DNA of 64,000 nt from Nitrospirillum viridazoti (GCF_007827975.1 NZ_VITT01000035.1); one strand, 5' to 3'. Numbered from the stretch's first letter, positions 16,973-25,599 are shown. The notes: generated from the letters alone by a model not told the origin. Translations and numbers: made by a program.

Positions 16973-17970
16973 GCAAGGTACCCCGCGGTCTTGAACCAGG
17001 TGAGGGCGTCGGCCAGGGCCTGGCCGTAGGGCCGGGCGGTATAGCCCAACTCGGCCTCGGCCTTGGCCGAGGAAAAGAACATGCGGTATTTGGACATGCG
17101 CAGGCCGTCCACGGTCACGAACGGCTCGCGCTTCGTCACCTTGGCCACCGCTTCCGCCACCACGGCGATGGGCAGGATCAGGCCGCGCGGCACCGCCACG
17201 GTGGGCGGCTTGCGGCCCACAAGTCGGGCGATGTCGGCCAGCATCTGCTGCAATGAGACGTCCTGCCCGCCCAGGATGTAGCGCTCGCCCACCCGGCCTT
17301 TCTCGAAGGCCAGCAGATGGCCCTCGGCCACGTCGTCCACATGCACCAGGTTCAGGCCGGTATCGACGAAGGCCGGCATCTTGCCGGTCGCGGCCTCGAC
17401 GATGATGCGGCCGGTGGGGGTGGGGCGCAGGTCGCGGGGGCCGATGGGGGTCGACGGGTTGACGATGACGGCCGGCAGGCCATCCTTGGCCACCATGTCC
17501 AGCACCGCCTGTTCCGCCAGGATTTTGCTGCGTTTATAGGCGCCAATGGCGGCGTCCGGCGCCATCACCGCGCGCTCGTCAACCGCGACACCATCGGTGC
17601 GGGGTGCCAGCACGGCCACGCTGCTGGTGTAGACCACGCGCTTCAGGCGGTGGCGCACCGCCAGTTCCATGATGGCGCGGGTGCCGCGCAGGTTGTTCTG
17701 GACGATCTCTTCCGGGTTGGGCGCCCACAGGCGGTAGTCGGCCGCCACATGCAGCAGGGCGTCCGCCCCGTCCATGCCGCGCGCCAGGCTGTCCGGGTCG
17801 TTCAGGTCGCCTTCCACCACCCGCACGTCCAGGCCGGCCAGGTTGGTCGGTGGCGTCGCCGCGCGCTTCAGCACGGTGACGTCGTGGCCCCGCGCCAAGG
17901 CCACACGGGCCACGGCCGCGCCGACGAATCCTGTCGCCCCGGTGATGAACAGTCGCTGCTTATCGGCCAT
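16969..17970 (-). CDS. hpnA: Hopanoid-associated sugar epimerase HpnA
   Basis: 333-residue extended short-chain dehydrogenase/NAD-dependent epimerase. The Rossmann motif FITGATGFVGAAV is at residues 7-19. The catalytic region has YTSSVAVL and Y-K in IGAYKRSKILAE, followed by VNPSTPIGPRD. HpnA occurs at the head of hpn operons and may provide or modify the sugar-like side chain; its reaction is not firmly known. The ATG at 17970 gives the family start MADKQRLFITG. GTAAGG is close upstream, and ATG at 17988 is an alternative. It is the first gene of the minus-strand hpnA-E unit. Confidence 0.92.
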   Translation of the reverse strand: MADKQRLFITGATGFVGAAVARVALARGHDVTVLKRAATPPTNLAGLDVRVVEGDLNDPDSLARGMDGADALLHVAADYRLWAPNPEEIVQNNLRGTRAIMELAVRHRLKRVVYTSSVAVLAPRTDGVAVDERAVMAPDAAIGAYKRSKILAEQAVLDMVAKDGLPAVIVNPSTPIGPRDLRPTPTGRIIVEAATGKMPAFVDTGLNLVHVDDVAEGHLLAFEKGRVGERYILGGQDVSLQQMLADIARLVGRKPPTVAVPRGLILPIAVVAEAVAKVTKREPFVTVDGLRMSKYRMFFSSAKAEAELGYTARPYGQALADALTWFKTAGYLA

Positions 17971-18458
17971 CGGCCTTACGGTCCCCATCAATACTTTGGT
18001 CGGCACCCATCGATCGGCGCGGACCATATCACTTCCCTGGTGCGGAGGGGAAAGGGTTGGGCACCGGCGCCCGGCGGATGGCTGGCCTGCTGCGGCGCCG
18101 ATGCCACAGGTGCACCGTCGCTGCCAGGGTCGCCGCACGCTGGCGGACAGCCAAGTATTTAACGGTATGTTAACTACTGTCGGGCACGCTGATGATGCGT
18201 GGTCTCCTGTAAATGTTGCAGCGCAAACGGGCGTCTGCCCGTACTCGCGATCCTGTGTCATCTACAAAATCATCTGACCATTCGGTTATGTGCGGCCAAT
18301 ACTGATTGACCAGCCGGTCAGGATGCATTGTGCTCATGGTTGTAGGAGGGGCTGGTGGAATCAAGGTGATGCCATCAGTCGGATTTCCAGCAAGCGAGGT
18401 GGGTTGTCCCGAGGCGTCGCGCCTGCGGGACCTTGAAACGATCCGGGGGATTTGAGAG
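17971..18458. promoter_or_regulatory. Divergent intergenic region, hpnA / sensor gene
   Basis: 488 nt between hpnA (minus) and the plus-strand sensor gene, so it should hold both promoters. A small dyad TTAAC-GGTAT-GTTAA lies at 18159-18173 in an AT-richer patch. No stronger signal or gene is visible. Confidence 0.4.
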
Positions 18459-19250
18459 ATGCGCGTGAAGGTCCAGTTTTTGTTGCCTGTCATTGGTGTT
18501 GCCGCCCTGGGCGGCGTGCTGGTGGCCGCTGGCCAGGTGGGCCAGGACCGGGCGGCGCGGATTGCCCAGTCGCTGGACCAGGCACGGACCACGCTGGTGC
18601 AGGCCACGGATGTGCGGGCCATCAGCCGCGCCGTGCAGCGCGACGCGCTGAACACCCTGCTGGAACCGGCCGCCGATCGCGGCACCTTTGTCGAGCGCGC
18701 GTCCGTGCGGCTGACGGAGATGGGGCTGCTGGTCGCCGGCCTGCGCGACCGGGCCGCCGACGCGGCCTTCCTGGCGCCGCAGGCCCAGGCCCTGACGGAA
18801 ATGACGGCCATGGTGACGGCTGTGCGCGGTGGTGATGAGGCCGGTGCCCTGTCCCGCCTGCGCACCACCGTCGGCCCGCTGGACGCCCAGGCCGCTGGCC
18901 TGGCCCAGGCCTTCATCGACACCCAGGGCCAGGTTCTGGACAGCCTGGCGGCCGACGCCGGCCGCCTGCAGGCGCGCACCAGCCGCCTGACGGCCTGGGG
19001 TGGCGTGCTGGGCACGGCCGCGGCCATGATGATGAGCGCCCTGTTCCTGCTGGCGCTGCTGCGCCGCCCCTTGGCCCGCTGGGTTGGGGCCGGCAACGAC
19101 GATCTGCGCGCGGTCATGGCCGCCGCTGCCCGGGGGGATGAACTGGGCGACTGGGCCCGCGCCCTGATGGCTTTGCGCGACCAGGCGAAGCAACGGGGCC
19201 GCCGCCCGGTCCCTGTCATGCAAAGCAAGCCCACGGTGCTGGCCGCCTGA
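18459..19250 (+). CDS. Membrane sensor-like protein without output domain
   Basis: 263 residues. A membrane helix at about 6-26 is followed by a helical Ala/Gln/Arg-rich periplasmic region (about 27-175) like a four-helix-bundle ligand domain, then a second helix at about 178-200 (LTAWGGVLGTAAAMMMSALFLLALL). A HAMP-like piece follows, with RPLARW and GDELGDWARALMALRDQA. The usual chemoreceptor, kinase or cyclase domain is absent, and the protein stops 50 residues after the second helix. GGGGGA lies 8 nt before the ATG, and a terminator follows. I do not recognise a named family. It may be a truncated receptor or a small scaffold partner. Confidence 0.7.
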   Translation: MRVKVQFLLPVIGVAALGGVLVAAGQVGQDRAARIAQSLDQARTTLVQATDVRAISRAVQRDALNTLLEPAADRGTFVERASVRLTEMGLLVAGLRDRAADAAFLAPQAQALTEMTAMVTAVRGGDEAGALSRLRTTVGPLDAQAAGLAQAFIDTQGQVLDSLAADAGRLQARTSRLTAWGGVLGTAAAMMMSALFLLALLRRPLARWVGAGNDDLRAVMAAAARGDELGDWARALMALRDQAKQRGRRPVPVMQSKPTVLAA

Positions 19251-19295
19251 GGCCGGCCAGGTTCCAAAGACCCAAGTTCCGACAGATATGGATAA

Positions 19296-19327
19296 GGCCC
19301 GGGAGTCCCCCGACTCCCGGGCCCTTT
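19296..19327 (+). terminator. Rho-independent terminator
   Basis: 12-bp stem GGCCCGGGAGTC (19296-19307), loop CCCC, GACTCCCGGGCC (19312-19323), then CTTTT on the plus strand. It ends the sensor gene and sits just past the TetR gene stop (19330). Confidence 0.88.
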
Positions 19328-19329
19328 TC

Positions 19330-19947
19330 CTATCTGGCCGCCTGGCCGCACAGCGGCCGGGGTAGAGCACCTTCCAGCAGCTGGTTGATGTGGCGGTCCA
19401 TCCAGCCTGGCTCGTCCAGCGGGCTGAAACGGATCAGCAGGCGGGTGTAGAGGGCGCCGTACATCGCCTCCACCAGGGTTTCCACGTGCAGGTCGGGGCG
19501 GAACTCGCCATTGCGCTTGCCCCGCTCGATGATGTCGCGCAGGCGCTGGCGCCGCGGTTCCACCACCTTCTCATGATAGACCTTCAGCGTGGGCGGGTCG
19601 TTCTGTCCTGCCAGCACGATGCTGGCCACCACCCGGCCGGTGGCGCCGGCGAAACTGCGGGCGATGCCGTCCAGCACGGTGCGCAGGTCGGACACGGCCG
19701 ACGCCGTGTAGGGAATCGGCACCGTCAGTTCCGCATGCGCCAGCAGCGCTTCCATGGCCAGGGCCCCCTTGCCCGGCCACCAGCGGTAAATGGTTGTCTT
19801 CGCCGTGCCCGAACGGGCGGCCACTCCCTCGATGGTGAAGCGTTCCAGGCCGTTTTCCTCCAGCAACTGGAATGCGGCGTCCAGGATGGCGTCCCGGGCC
19901 TGGTCTGATCGGGGCCGTCCAGGCCCCCGCATGGCTTTATCCGTCAC
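19330..19947 (-). CDS. TetR/AcrR-family regulator
   Basis: 205-residue repressor. The N-terminal helix-turn-helix is at residues 17-63 (IEGVAARSGTAKTTIYRWWPGKGAL), and the C-terminal ligand domain has VETLVEAMYGALYTRLL. It is divergent from an emrA-emrB efflux pair. A perfect palindrome at 20042-20061 lies between them, so local repression relieved by the pump substrate is likely (inference from arrangement). The C-terminal domain resembles the TetR_C_11-type group. Confidence 0.9.
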   Translation of the reverse strand: MTDKAMRGPGRPRSDQARDAILDAAFQLLEENGLERFTIEGVAARSGTAKTTIYRWWPGKGALAMEALLAHAELTVPIPYTASAVSDLRTVLDGIARSFAGATGRVVASIVLAGQNDPPTLKVYHEKVVEPRRQRLRDIIERGKRNGEFRPDLHVETLVEAMYGALYTRLLIRFSPLDEPGWMDRHINQLLEGALPRPLCGQAAR

Positions 19948-20041
19948 CCTCTCTCCTCGCTCAAAATGAAGCCCCGGTTATTAAGCCGGCCCCTGGTTGA
20001 CCGGGGCCGGTCTGTGATGCGCGTCGCACGGCCATGGATAT

Positions 20042-20061
20042 GAAACGCTACACAGCGTTTC
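20042..20061. promoter_or_regulatory. Palindrome, candidate TetR operator
   Basis: GAAACGCT-N4 (ACAC)-AGCGTTTC, a perfect 8-bp dyad in the gap between the tetR-like gene and emrA. A weaker related dyad CCGTT-ACGA-AACGG lies at 20103-20116. A GC hairpin CCGGCCCC/GGGGCCGG lies at 19986-20010, near the regulator start. Size and place fit a TetR-family operator. Confidence 0.65.
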
Positions 20062-20230
20062 GTTTGTCGCAGTGCTCCTCACATCGGTTTCACACTACCT
20101 TACCGTTACGAAACGGACCATAGCGAAATGGTCCTTCCCGCCGACCTCCGGTTCCATTCCCGGCCCATCCTTCCTTGGGCCGGAACGCCCCCGGTCGTCC
20201 CTGCGGGCATCAGATGCAAGGAGAGTAGCG

Positions 20231-21349
20231 GTGAGCGGGGTTGTAAAGAAGTCTTCCGTTAAAGTATTGGCCGGCGCGGTCGCGGCCATAGCGCTTTTGG
20301 GTGGCGCCGCCGTCGGCGGGAATTACTATTGGAAGACGGGGCGCTTCCTCGAATCGACCGACGACGCCTACGTCCAGGCCGATTACACGACGGTGGCGCC
20401 GAAGGTGTCGGGCTATATCGCGGAAGTGCTGGTGGAGGACAACCAGCCGGTGAAGGCCGGCCAGGTGTTGGCCCGCATCGACGACCGCGACTTCCGCACG
20501 GCGCTGGACCAGGCCAAGGCCGATGTGGCCACGGCCGAGGCCGATATCCGCAACATCCAGGCCCAGCGCACGCAGCAGCAGGCGGTGGTGGCCCAGGCCC
20601 AGGCGGCGCTGGCCGCCGACCAGGCCAACCTGACCTTCGCCCGTCAGGACCGCGACCGCTATCGCGACCTCATGAAAACCGGATTCGGCACGGTGCAGCG
20701 CGCCCAGCAGACCGAGGCGGCGGTGACGGACAAGGCGTCGACCCTGCAGCGCGACCAGGCGGCCCTGGTGGCGGCGCAGAAGCAGGTGGACGTGCTGGCC
20801 ACGGCCGAGGCCAAGGCCGCGACCGTGCTGGATCGCGCCCAGGCCATCGCCCGCCAGGCGGAGCTGAACCTGTCCTATACCACCATCGCCGCCCCCATCG
20901 ACGGCACGGTGGGTGCCCGCACCCTGCGCGTGGGCCAGCTGGTCCAGGCCGGCACGCAGCTGATGGCCGTGGTGCCCCTGTCCCAGGTCTACGTGCTGGC
21001 CAATTTCAAGGAGACCCAGCTGACCGAGGTGCGTCCCGGCCAGCCGGTGCAGGTGACGGTGGACAGCTTCCCCGGCACCACGCTGAAGGGCCGGGTGGAC
21101 AGCCTGTCGCCCGCCAGCGGCACCAGTTTCGCCCTGCTGCCGCCGGACAACGCCACCGGCAACTTCACCAAGATCGTGCAGCGCATCCCCATCAAGATCG
21201 TGCTGGACGAAGGCCAGCCCCTGGCGGGCCTGCTGCGCCCCGGCATGTCGGCCGAGCCGGTGATCGATACCCGGGTACAGCCCGCCCACGCGGCCCAGGC
21301 GCCGCAGCTGGCGACATCCACGTCAGGCCTCTACCCCATGGCCCGCTGA
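20231..21349 (+). CDS. emrA: EmrA/HlyD-type membrane fusion protein
   Basis: 372-residue periplasmic adaptor of a tripartite drug efflux pump. It has an N-terminal membrane helix (about 11-33), the biotinyl-lipoyl half motif TDDAYVQADYTTVAPKVSGYI (the TDDAYV block is the EmrA mark), an alpha hairpin coiled coil rich in Ala/Gln at about 90-210, then the second lipoyl half (LSYTTIAAPIDGTVG) and beta-barrel. GTG at 20231 was chosen because AAGGAG lies 7 nt upstream; an open frame continues to 20072. It is followed by emrB after 32 nt. Confidence 0.92.
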   Translation: MSGVVKKSSVKVLAGAVAAIALLGGAAVGGNYYWKTGRFLESTDDAYVQADYTTVAPKVSGYIAEVLVEDNQPVKAGQVLARIDDRDFRTALDQAKADVATAEADIRNIQAQRTQQQAVVAQAQAALAADQANLTFARQDRDRYRDLMKTGFGTVQRAQQTEAAVTDKASTLQRDQAALVAAQKQVDVLATAEAKAATVLDRAQAIARQAELNLSYTTIAAPIDGTVGARTLRVGQLVQAGTQLMAVVPLSQVYVLANFKETQLTEVRPGQPVQVTVDSFPGTTLKGRVDSLSPASGTSFALLPPDNATGNFTKIVQRIPIKIVLDEGQPLAGLLRPGMSAEPVIDTRVQPAHAAQAPQLATSTSGLYPMAR

Positions 21350-21381
21350 GGGCCGCATCGGATCGCTGAAGGCTCCAAGCC

Positions 21382-23052
21382 ATGGCTCCCCTCGACAGCA
21401 GCACCATCCTGACCGCCGGCGGCACCCTCCCCCGCACCCTGCCGCCGGCCAGCGGCCCGGCCCCTCACGACGGGGGCCGGGCCGCGCCCTCCATTCCGAC
21501 CGCCGATCACGTGCCGTTCAAGACCTGGCTGGCCGTACTGGGCTCGGTGCTGGGCGCCTTCATGGCGGTGCTGAACATCCAGATCGTCAACGCCTCGCTG
21601 GCCGACATCCAGGGCGGTATCGGCGCCGGCGTGGACGATGGCGGCTGGGTCGCCACCGCCTACCTGATTGGCGAGATCATCGTCATCCCGCTGTCCGGCT
21701 TCATGAGCCAGGTGTTCAGCGTACGCCGCTACCTGATCACCAACACGGTGCTGTTCCTGCTGTTTTCCGTCGCCTGCGCCTTCGCCCAGAACCTGCAGCA
21801 GATGATCGTGCTGCGCGCCATCCAGGGCTTCTGCGGCGGGGTGCTGATCCCGATGGCCTTCACCCTCATCATCACCCTGCTGCCCAAGTCGCGGCATCCG
21901 CTGGGCCTGGCCCTGTTCGCCCTGACGGCCACCTTCGCGCCCGCCATCGGTCCCACCATCGGCGGTTATCTGACCGAGACCTACGGCTGGAAATACATCT
22001 TCTACATCAACCTGGTGCCGGGCGTGTTCATGGTCGCGGCGCTGTGGGCCTCGCTGGAGCGGGCGCCCTTGCGCCTGAACCTGCTGCGCCAGGGCGACTG
22101 GTGGGGCATCGCCACCATGGCGGTGGGCCTGGCCTGTCTGCAGACGGTGCTGGAGGAGGGCAACAAGGACGACTGGTTCGGTTCCGCCTACATCGTGCGG
22201 CTGGCGGTCATCGCCGCCGTGGCGCTGGCGGCCTTCCTGGTCATCGAGCTGAAGGTCGCCAAGCCCCTGCTGAACCTGCGCCTGCTGGCGCGGCGCAATT
22301 TCGGCCTGGGCATCGTGGCCAACGTGCTGCTGGGCGTGGTGCTTTACGCCTCTTCCTACCTGCTGCCGCGCTATCTGGGTCAAATCCAGGGCTACAACGC
22401 GCAGCAGATCGGGTCGGTCATGGCCTGGGTGGGGCTGCCGCAGCTGGTGCTGATCCCGCTGGTGCCCCTGCTGATGAAACGCTTCGACGCCCGCTGGCTG
22501 GCCCTGGTGGGGGCGGCGGTCTTCGCCGGCAGCAACTTCATGAACATCCATCTGTGGCTGGGCAGCGCGTCGGACCAGCTGTTCTGGCCCAACATCGTGC
22601 GCGCCTTCGGCCAGGCCCTGGTCATGACGCCCCTGTCGGTGCTGGCCACCGGGGGCATCGAGAAGGAGAACGCGGGCTCCGCCTCCGGTCTGTTCAACAT
22701 GATGCGCAACCTGGGCGGCGCCGTCGGTATCGCGCTGACCCAGACCTGGCTGACCAAGCGCGAACAGTTCCACTCCAACGTCATGACGGGCCAGGTCAGC
22801 CTGTTCGGCGAAAGCACCCGGCAGCATCTGGCCATGCTGCAGCGGAAGTTCATGGAACACGGCGTGCCCGACGCCCTCACCGCCTGGCGCCAGGCGGTGG
22901 CGGAAGTGGATTCCGGGGTCCGCACCCAGGCCTGGCTGATGGCCTACAGCGACGCCTTCTTCTTCCTGGGCAGCGCCATGGCCCTGTCGGCCATCGCCAT
23001 CCTGTTCCTGAAGAAAGCCGCTTCCGGGGCGGACGCCGGCGGTGCGCACTGA
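21382..23052 (+). CDS. emrB: EmrB-type DHA2 multidrug MFS transporter
   Basis: 556-residue inner-membrane proton antiporter with 14 expected helices. About 45 hydrophilic residues precede the first helix. Motif C-like LNIQIVNASLADIQ and the DDGGWVATAYLIGE segment mark EmrB, as do GFCGGVLIPMAFTLI and GPTIGGYLTETYGWKYIFYINLVPG. It partners with EmrA. The last four codons plus stop are included in a tandem repeat that continues past the gene (23041-23107). Confidence 0.93.
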   Translation: MAPLDSSTILTAGGTLPRTLPPASGPAPHDGGRAAPSIPTADHVPFKTWLAVLGSVLGAFMAVLNIQIVNASLADIQGGIGAGVDDGGWVATAYLIGEIIVIPLSGFMSQVFSVRRYLITNTVLFLLFSVACAFAQNLQQMIVLRAIQGFCGGVLIPMAFTLIITLLPKSRHPLGLALFALTATFAPAIGPTIGGYLTETYGWKYIFYINLVPGVFMVAALWASLERAPLRLNLLRQGDWWGIATMAVGLACLQTVLEEGNKDDWFGSAYIVRLAVIAAVALAAFLVIELKVAKPLLNLRLLARRNFGLGIVANVLLGVVLYASSYLLPRYLGQIQGYNAQQIGSVMAWVGLPQLVLIPLVPLLMKRFDARWLALVGAAVFAGSNFMNIHLWLGSASDQLFWPNIVRAFGQALVMTPLSVLATGGIEKENAGSASGLFNMMRNLGGAVGIALTQTWLTKREQFHSNVMTGQVSLFGESTRQHLAMLQRKFMEHGVPDALTAWRQAVAEVDSGVRTQAWLMAYSDAFFFLGSAMALSAIAILFLKKAASGADAGGAH

Positions 23053-23107
23053 CCCGGCGGTGCGCACTGACCCGGCGGTGCGCACTGACCCGGCGGTGCG
23101 CACTGAC
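23041..23107. repeat. 18-bp tandem repeat over the emrB stop codon
   Basis: Unit GGTGCGCACTGACCCGGC, about 3.7 copies at 23041-23058, 23059-23076, 23077-23094 and 23095-23107. Each unit contains the palindrome TGCGCA. The unit is six codons long and carries an in-frame TGA, so every copy could end EmrB with the same final residues (GAH or GGAH). Confidence 0.92.
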
Positions 23108-23276
23108 AAGGTGCGGCAATTCGACAGCGCCGCCGCCGACAGGACGGCAGCTGGGACGCAGTGATAGGTCCTGACAAGGTTCCCTATCTAAAGGCTAAGT
23201 CGGCCATGTCGAAAGGCATATCTGTCAGGGACCGCGCGCCGGCGGTCCCCCCTTCCCAGCCGCTGGCGGCTCAGCC

Positions 23277-24131
23277 ATGAGCCCCGCTTCCCTGAACGCC
23301 GGCACGCCGCCCGACGCGACGCTGATCACACCCCAGGGGCCGGGCCTGCTGCCCTGGCTGATGGAGGCTTGGCGCACCCGGCGCATCGCCCTGATGCTGG
23401 CGCGGCGCAGCCTTAAGGCCCGGTACCGCCAGACCTGGCTGGGGGCGGGCTGGGCCATTCTGCAGCCCTTGCTGCTCATGCTGGTCTATTGGGGAATTTT
23501 CGGCCATCTGCTGGGTGTGCCCACGGGCGGTGACGCCCCCTATCCCGTGTTCGCCTTCACCGGCCTGGTGCTGTGGCAGTTCTTCTCGCGCGCGCTGATG
23601 GACGCCAGCGCCAGCATCCTGCACCAGGCCCACTTCGTCACCAAGGTCTACTTCCCCCGCCTGCACATGCCGCTGGCCTCGCTGATGGTGGCGGCGGTGG
23701 ATATGGCGGCGGGCCTGGTGTGCCTGGCGCTGCTGCTGGCCGCCTTCCGCATCTGGCCGGAGGCGCGCTGGTTGCTGCTGCTAGGGCCGTTGGCCCTGCT
23801 GCTCGTCACCGGTGCGGGCGCGGCGTTGGTGCTATCCGCCCTGGTGCTGCGCTTCCGCGACGTGGGCCATCTGCTGCCCTTGACGACCCAGGTGCTGATG
23901 GTGGCGGCCCCGGTGATTTATCCCGCCCATCTGGTGCCAGGGGTGATGGGCACGCTCTACCGCCTGAACCCCATGGTGACGGTGATCGAGGGCGCGCGGG
24001 CCGCCCTGCTGGACACCCCCGCGCCTGAACCGGTGCCGGCCCTGCTGTCGGTGGTGCTTGCCGCCGGGCTGCTGCTGCTGGGCCTGCGCATCGTTCGGCG
24101 TACGGAACCGGCCATGGCCGATCTGATCTGA
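23277..24131 (+). CDS. wzm: Polysaccharide ABC exporter permease (Wzm-like)
   Basis: 284-residue ABC-2 type permease with about six helices (from residue 55 on). An N-terminal amphipathic region has RRIALMLARRSLKARYRQTWLGAGWAI, split here as the R-x-LKARYRQTWLG block typical of polysaccharide and teichoic-acid exporters. LNPMVTVIEGARAALL near the end is also typical. It forms a pair with the ATPase 12 nt downstream. Two GC hairpins lie just upstream: 23229-23248 (GGACCGC/GCGGTCC) and 23258-23271 (AGCCGC-TG-GCGGCT), the latter covering the expected ribosome site of the ATG at 23277. No glycosyltransferases are adjacent. Confidence 0.85.
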   Translation: MSPASLNAGTPPDATLITPQGPGLLPWLMEAWRTRRIALMLARRSLKARYRQTWLGAGWAILQPLLLMLVYWGIFGHLLGVPTGGDAPYPVFAFTGLVLWQFFSRALMDASASILHQAHFVTKVYFPRLHMPLASLMVAAVDMAAGLVCLALLLAAFRIWPEARWLLLLGPLALLLVTGAGAALVLSALVLRFRDVGHLLPLTTQVLMVAAPVIYPAHLVPGVMGTLYRLNPMVTVIEGARAALLDTPAPEPVPALLSVVLAAGLLLLGLRIVRRTEPAMADLI

Positions 24132-24143
24132 AGGGTTCCCCTC

Positions 24144-25034
24144 ATGACCTTGTGCACGTTCGATGGCGCGGTCGGCGCCAACATCCGCGAATCCCACCGC
24201 CTGGCCAATGCCCTGCCACCCCCGGCGGTGGAGGTGCGGCACCTGTCCAAGCGCTATGGCGGGGCCGGGCGGGGCGGCATGATCTACGACCTGCTGGCCG
24301 GGTGCCGCGGGCGGGCGGAGGCCGCCGGCCTCTGGGCGCTGGACGACCTCAGCTTCACCGTGCCCCAGGGCGGCGTGTTAGGCATCATCGGCCGCAACGG
24401 CTCGGGCAAGACCACGCTGATGCGCATCCTGTCGCGCATCACCGCGCCCACGACGGGCGAGGCCCTGGTGCGCGGCCGGGTGGGCGCCCTGCTGGAGATC
24501 GGGTCCGGCTTTCACCCCGAACTGACGGGGCGGGAGAACATCGATTTCAGCGGCGCCATCCTGGGCATGACCCAGGCCGAGGCGCGCGAGGCGGTGGACG
24601 CCATCATCGACTTCGCGGAGATCGCCGACTTCCTGAACACGCCGGTGAAGCACTACTCCATCGGCATGTACATGCGCCTGGCCTTCGCCGTCTCATCCCA
24701 CATCCGCAACGAGGTGCTGCTGCTGGACGAGATCCTGGCGGTGGGCGACGAGCGGTTCCAGGACAAGTGCCGCCGCCGCATCAAGCAGCTGTGCGGCGAG
24801 GGACGCACCGTGCTGATCATCAGCCACACCAGCGCCTTGCTGGAAGAATCGTGCGACAGCCTGCTGGTGCTGGATAAGGGCCGGAAGGTCTTTCTGGGTG
24901 ACCCCTACGCCGGCATCGACTTCTATCACCGCGACATTCTGCGCCTGGCGCCGGGCGCCCGCCTGGGCGCCGACGGCCGCCCCTACCGCGCCGCCATCAA
25001 TGTCGGCCGCATCCGGGGCTGGCGGCGGGGGTGA
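24144..25034 (+). CDS. wzt: Polysaccharide ABC exporter ATPase (Wzt-like)
   Basis: 296-residue ABC ATPase. Walker A IGRNGSGKTTLMR is near residue 92, the signature HYSIGMYMRLAF is the degenerate form of the Wzt/TagH group, Walker B is VLLLDEILAVGD and the switch is IISHTSALLE. About 30 residues after the core are not a carbohydrate-binding domain, so export should not depend on a Wzt C-terminal sugar module. It pairs with the permease upstream. The next gene is convergent. Confidence 0.88.
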   Translation: MTLCTFDGAVGANIRESHRLANALPPPAVEVRHLSKRYGGAGRGGMIYDLLAGCRGRAEAAGLWALDDLSFTVPQGGVLGIIGRNGSGKTTLMRILSRITAPTTGEALVRGRVGALLEIGSGFHPELTGRENIDFSGAILGMTQAEAREAVDAIIDFAEIADFLNTPVKHYSIGMYMRLAFAVSSHIRNEVLLLDEILAVGDERFQDKCRRRIKQLCGEGRTVLIISHTSALLEESCDSLLVLDKGRKVFLGDPYAGIDFYHRDILRLAPGARLGADGRPYRAAINVGRIRGWRRG

Positions 25035-25068
25035 GGCGCCGGGCCCGGTACTGACCCGCGCGCCGGGT

Positions 25069-25599
25069 TTAACTGACAGCCTCCCAGTCACCCTCAGGCG
25101 TGCGGCAGGTCACGCCATTTTCAACGTTGGAGGGTTTGCCGTTAACTACGGTCTGCCGGGTGTAGCTGCGGCACTGGCGGCCATCCTGCAGCCGGACGTC
25201 CGACGTGGGCATGAAGGTACCCGAATTGCCGGAATCCGGATTGGCCCAAGCGATCTGCGTGCCGGTGCGAGCCGTATCCATTTGGCGGAGGGCCACAGTC
25301 GCAGCGGTACAATCTTTGCTGTCCAAGCCCTTGCCTATCAAGCCTCCAGCTACGGCGCCCGCTGCGGCACCTGCGGCGATATTCCCCCCTTTGCCACCGC
25401 CAAGAGCTGCGCCTAACAGCGCGCCGACCAGAGCACCGGCGAGAGCTCCGCCCGCCGTTTTGGGGCCAAAGGCACGGCAGCTGTTTTCAGCCTGCTGTTG
25501 CGCCGTCTGGGGGCCTTGTGCACAGCCGGGGAGCCCGCCGAAGGCTAGACCGATTGTGACGATGGAGGTCGCTATGGCGCGGGACCCCTTAAAGTTCAT
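25069..25599 (-). CDS. Glycine-zipper lipoprotein
   Basis: 176 residues. A lipoprotein signal ends at LPGC (C26). Residues 47-92 are a glycine-zipper segment (TAGGALAGALVGALLGAALG and AAGAAAGAVAGGLIGKGL), as in 17-kDa/SlyB-like surface antigens that span or pack in the outer membrane. The C-terminal part (QCRSYTRQTVVNGK...GVTCRTPEGDWE) is the usual family tail with two cysteines. It is the last gene of a four-gene minus-strand unit that reads from 29155. GC is lower than in the flanking wzt gene. Confidence 0.78.
   Translation of the reverse strand: MNFKGSRAIATSIVTIGLAFGGLPGCAQGPQTAQQQAENSCRAFGPKTAGGALAGALVGALLGAALGGGKGGNIAAGAAAGAVAGGLIGKGLDSKDCTAATVALRQMDTARTGTQIAWANPDSGNSGTFMPTSDVRLQDGRQCRSYTRQTVVNGKPSNVENGVTCRTPEGDWEAVS

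Noticed and set aside
18170..19351. Open frames opposite the sensor gene
   Set aside because: Arg/Ser/Ala-rich without structure. The plus-strand gene has membrane helices, a ribosome site and a terminator.
23041..23107. Possible CRISPR array
   Set aside because: Units are directly adjacent with no spacers, so it is a tandem repeat.
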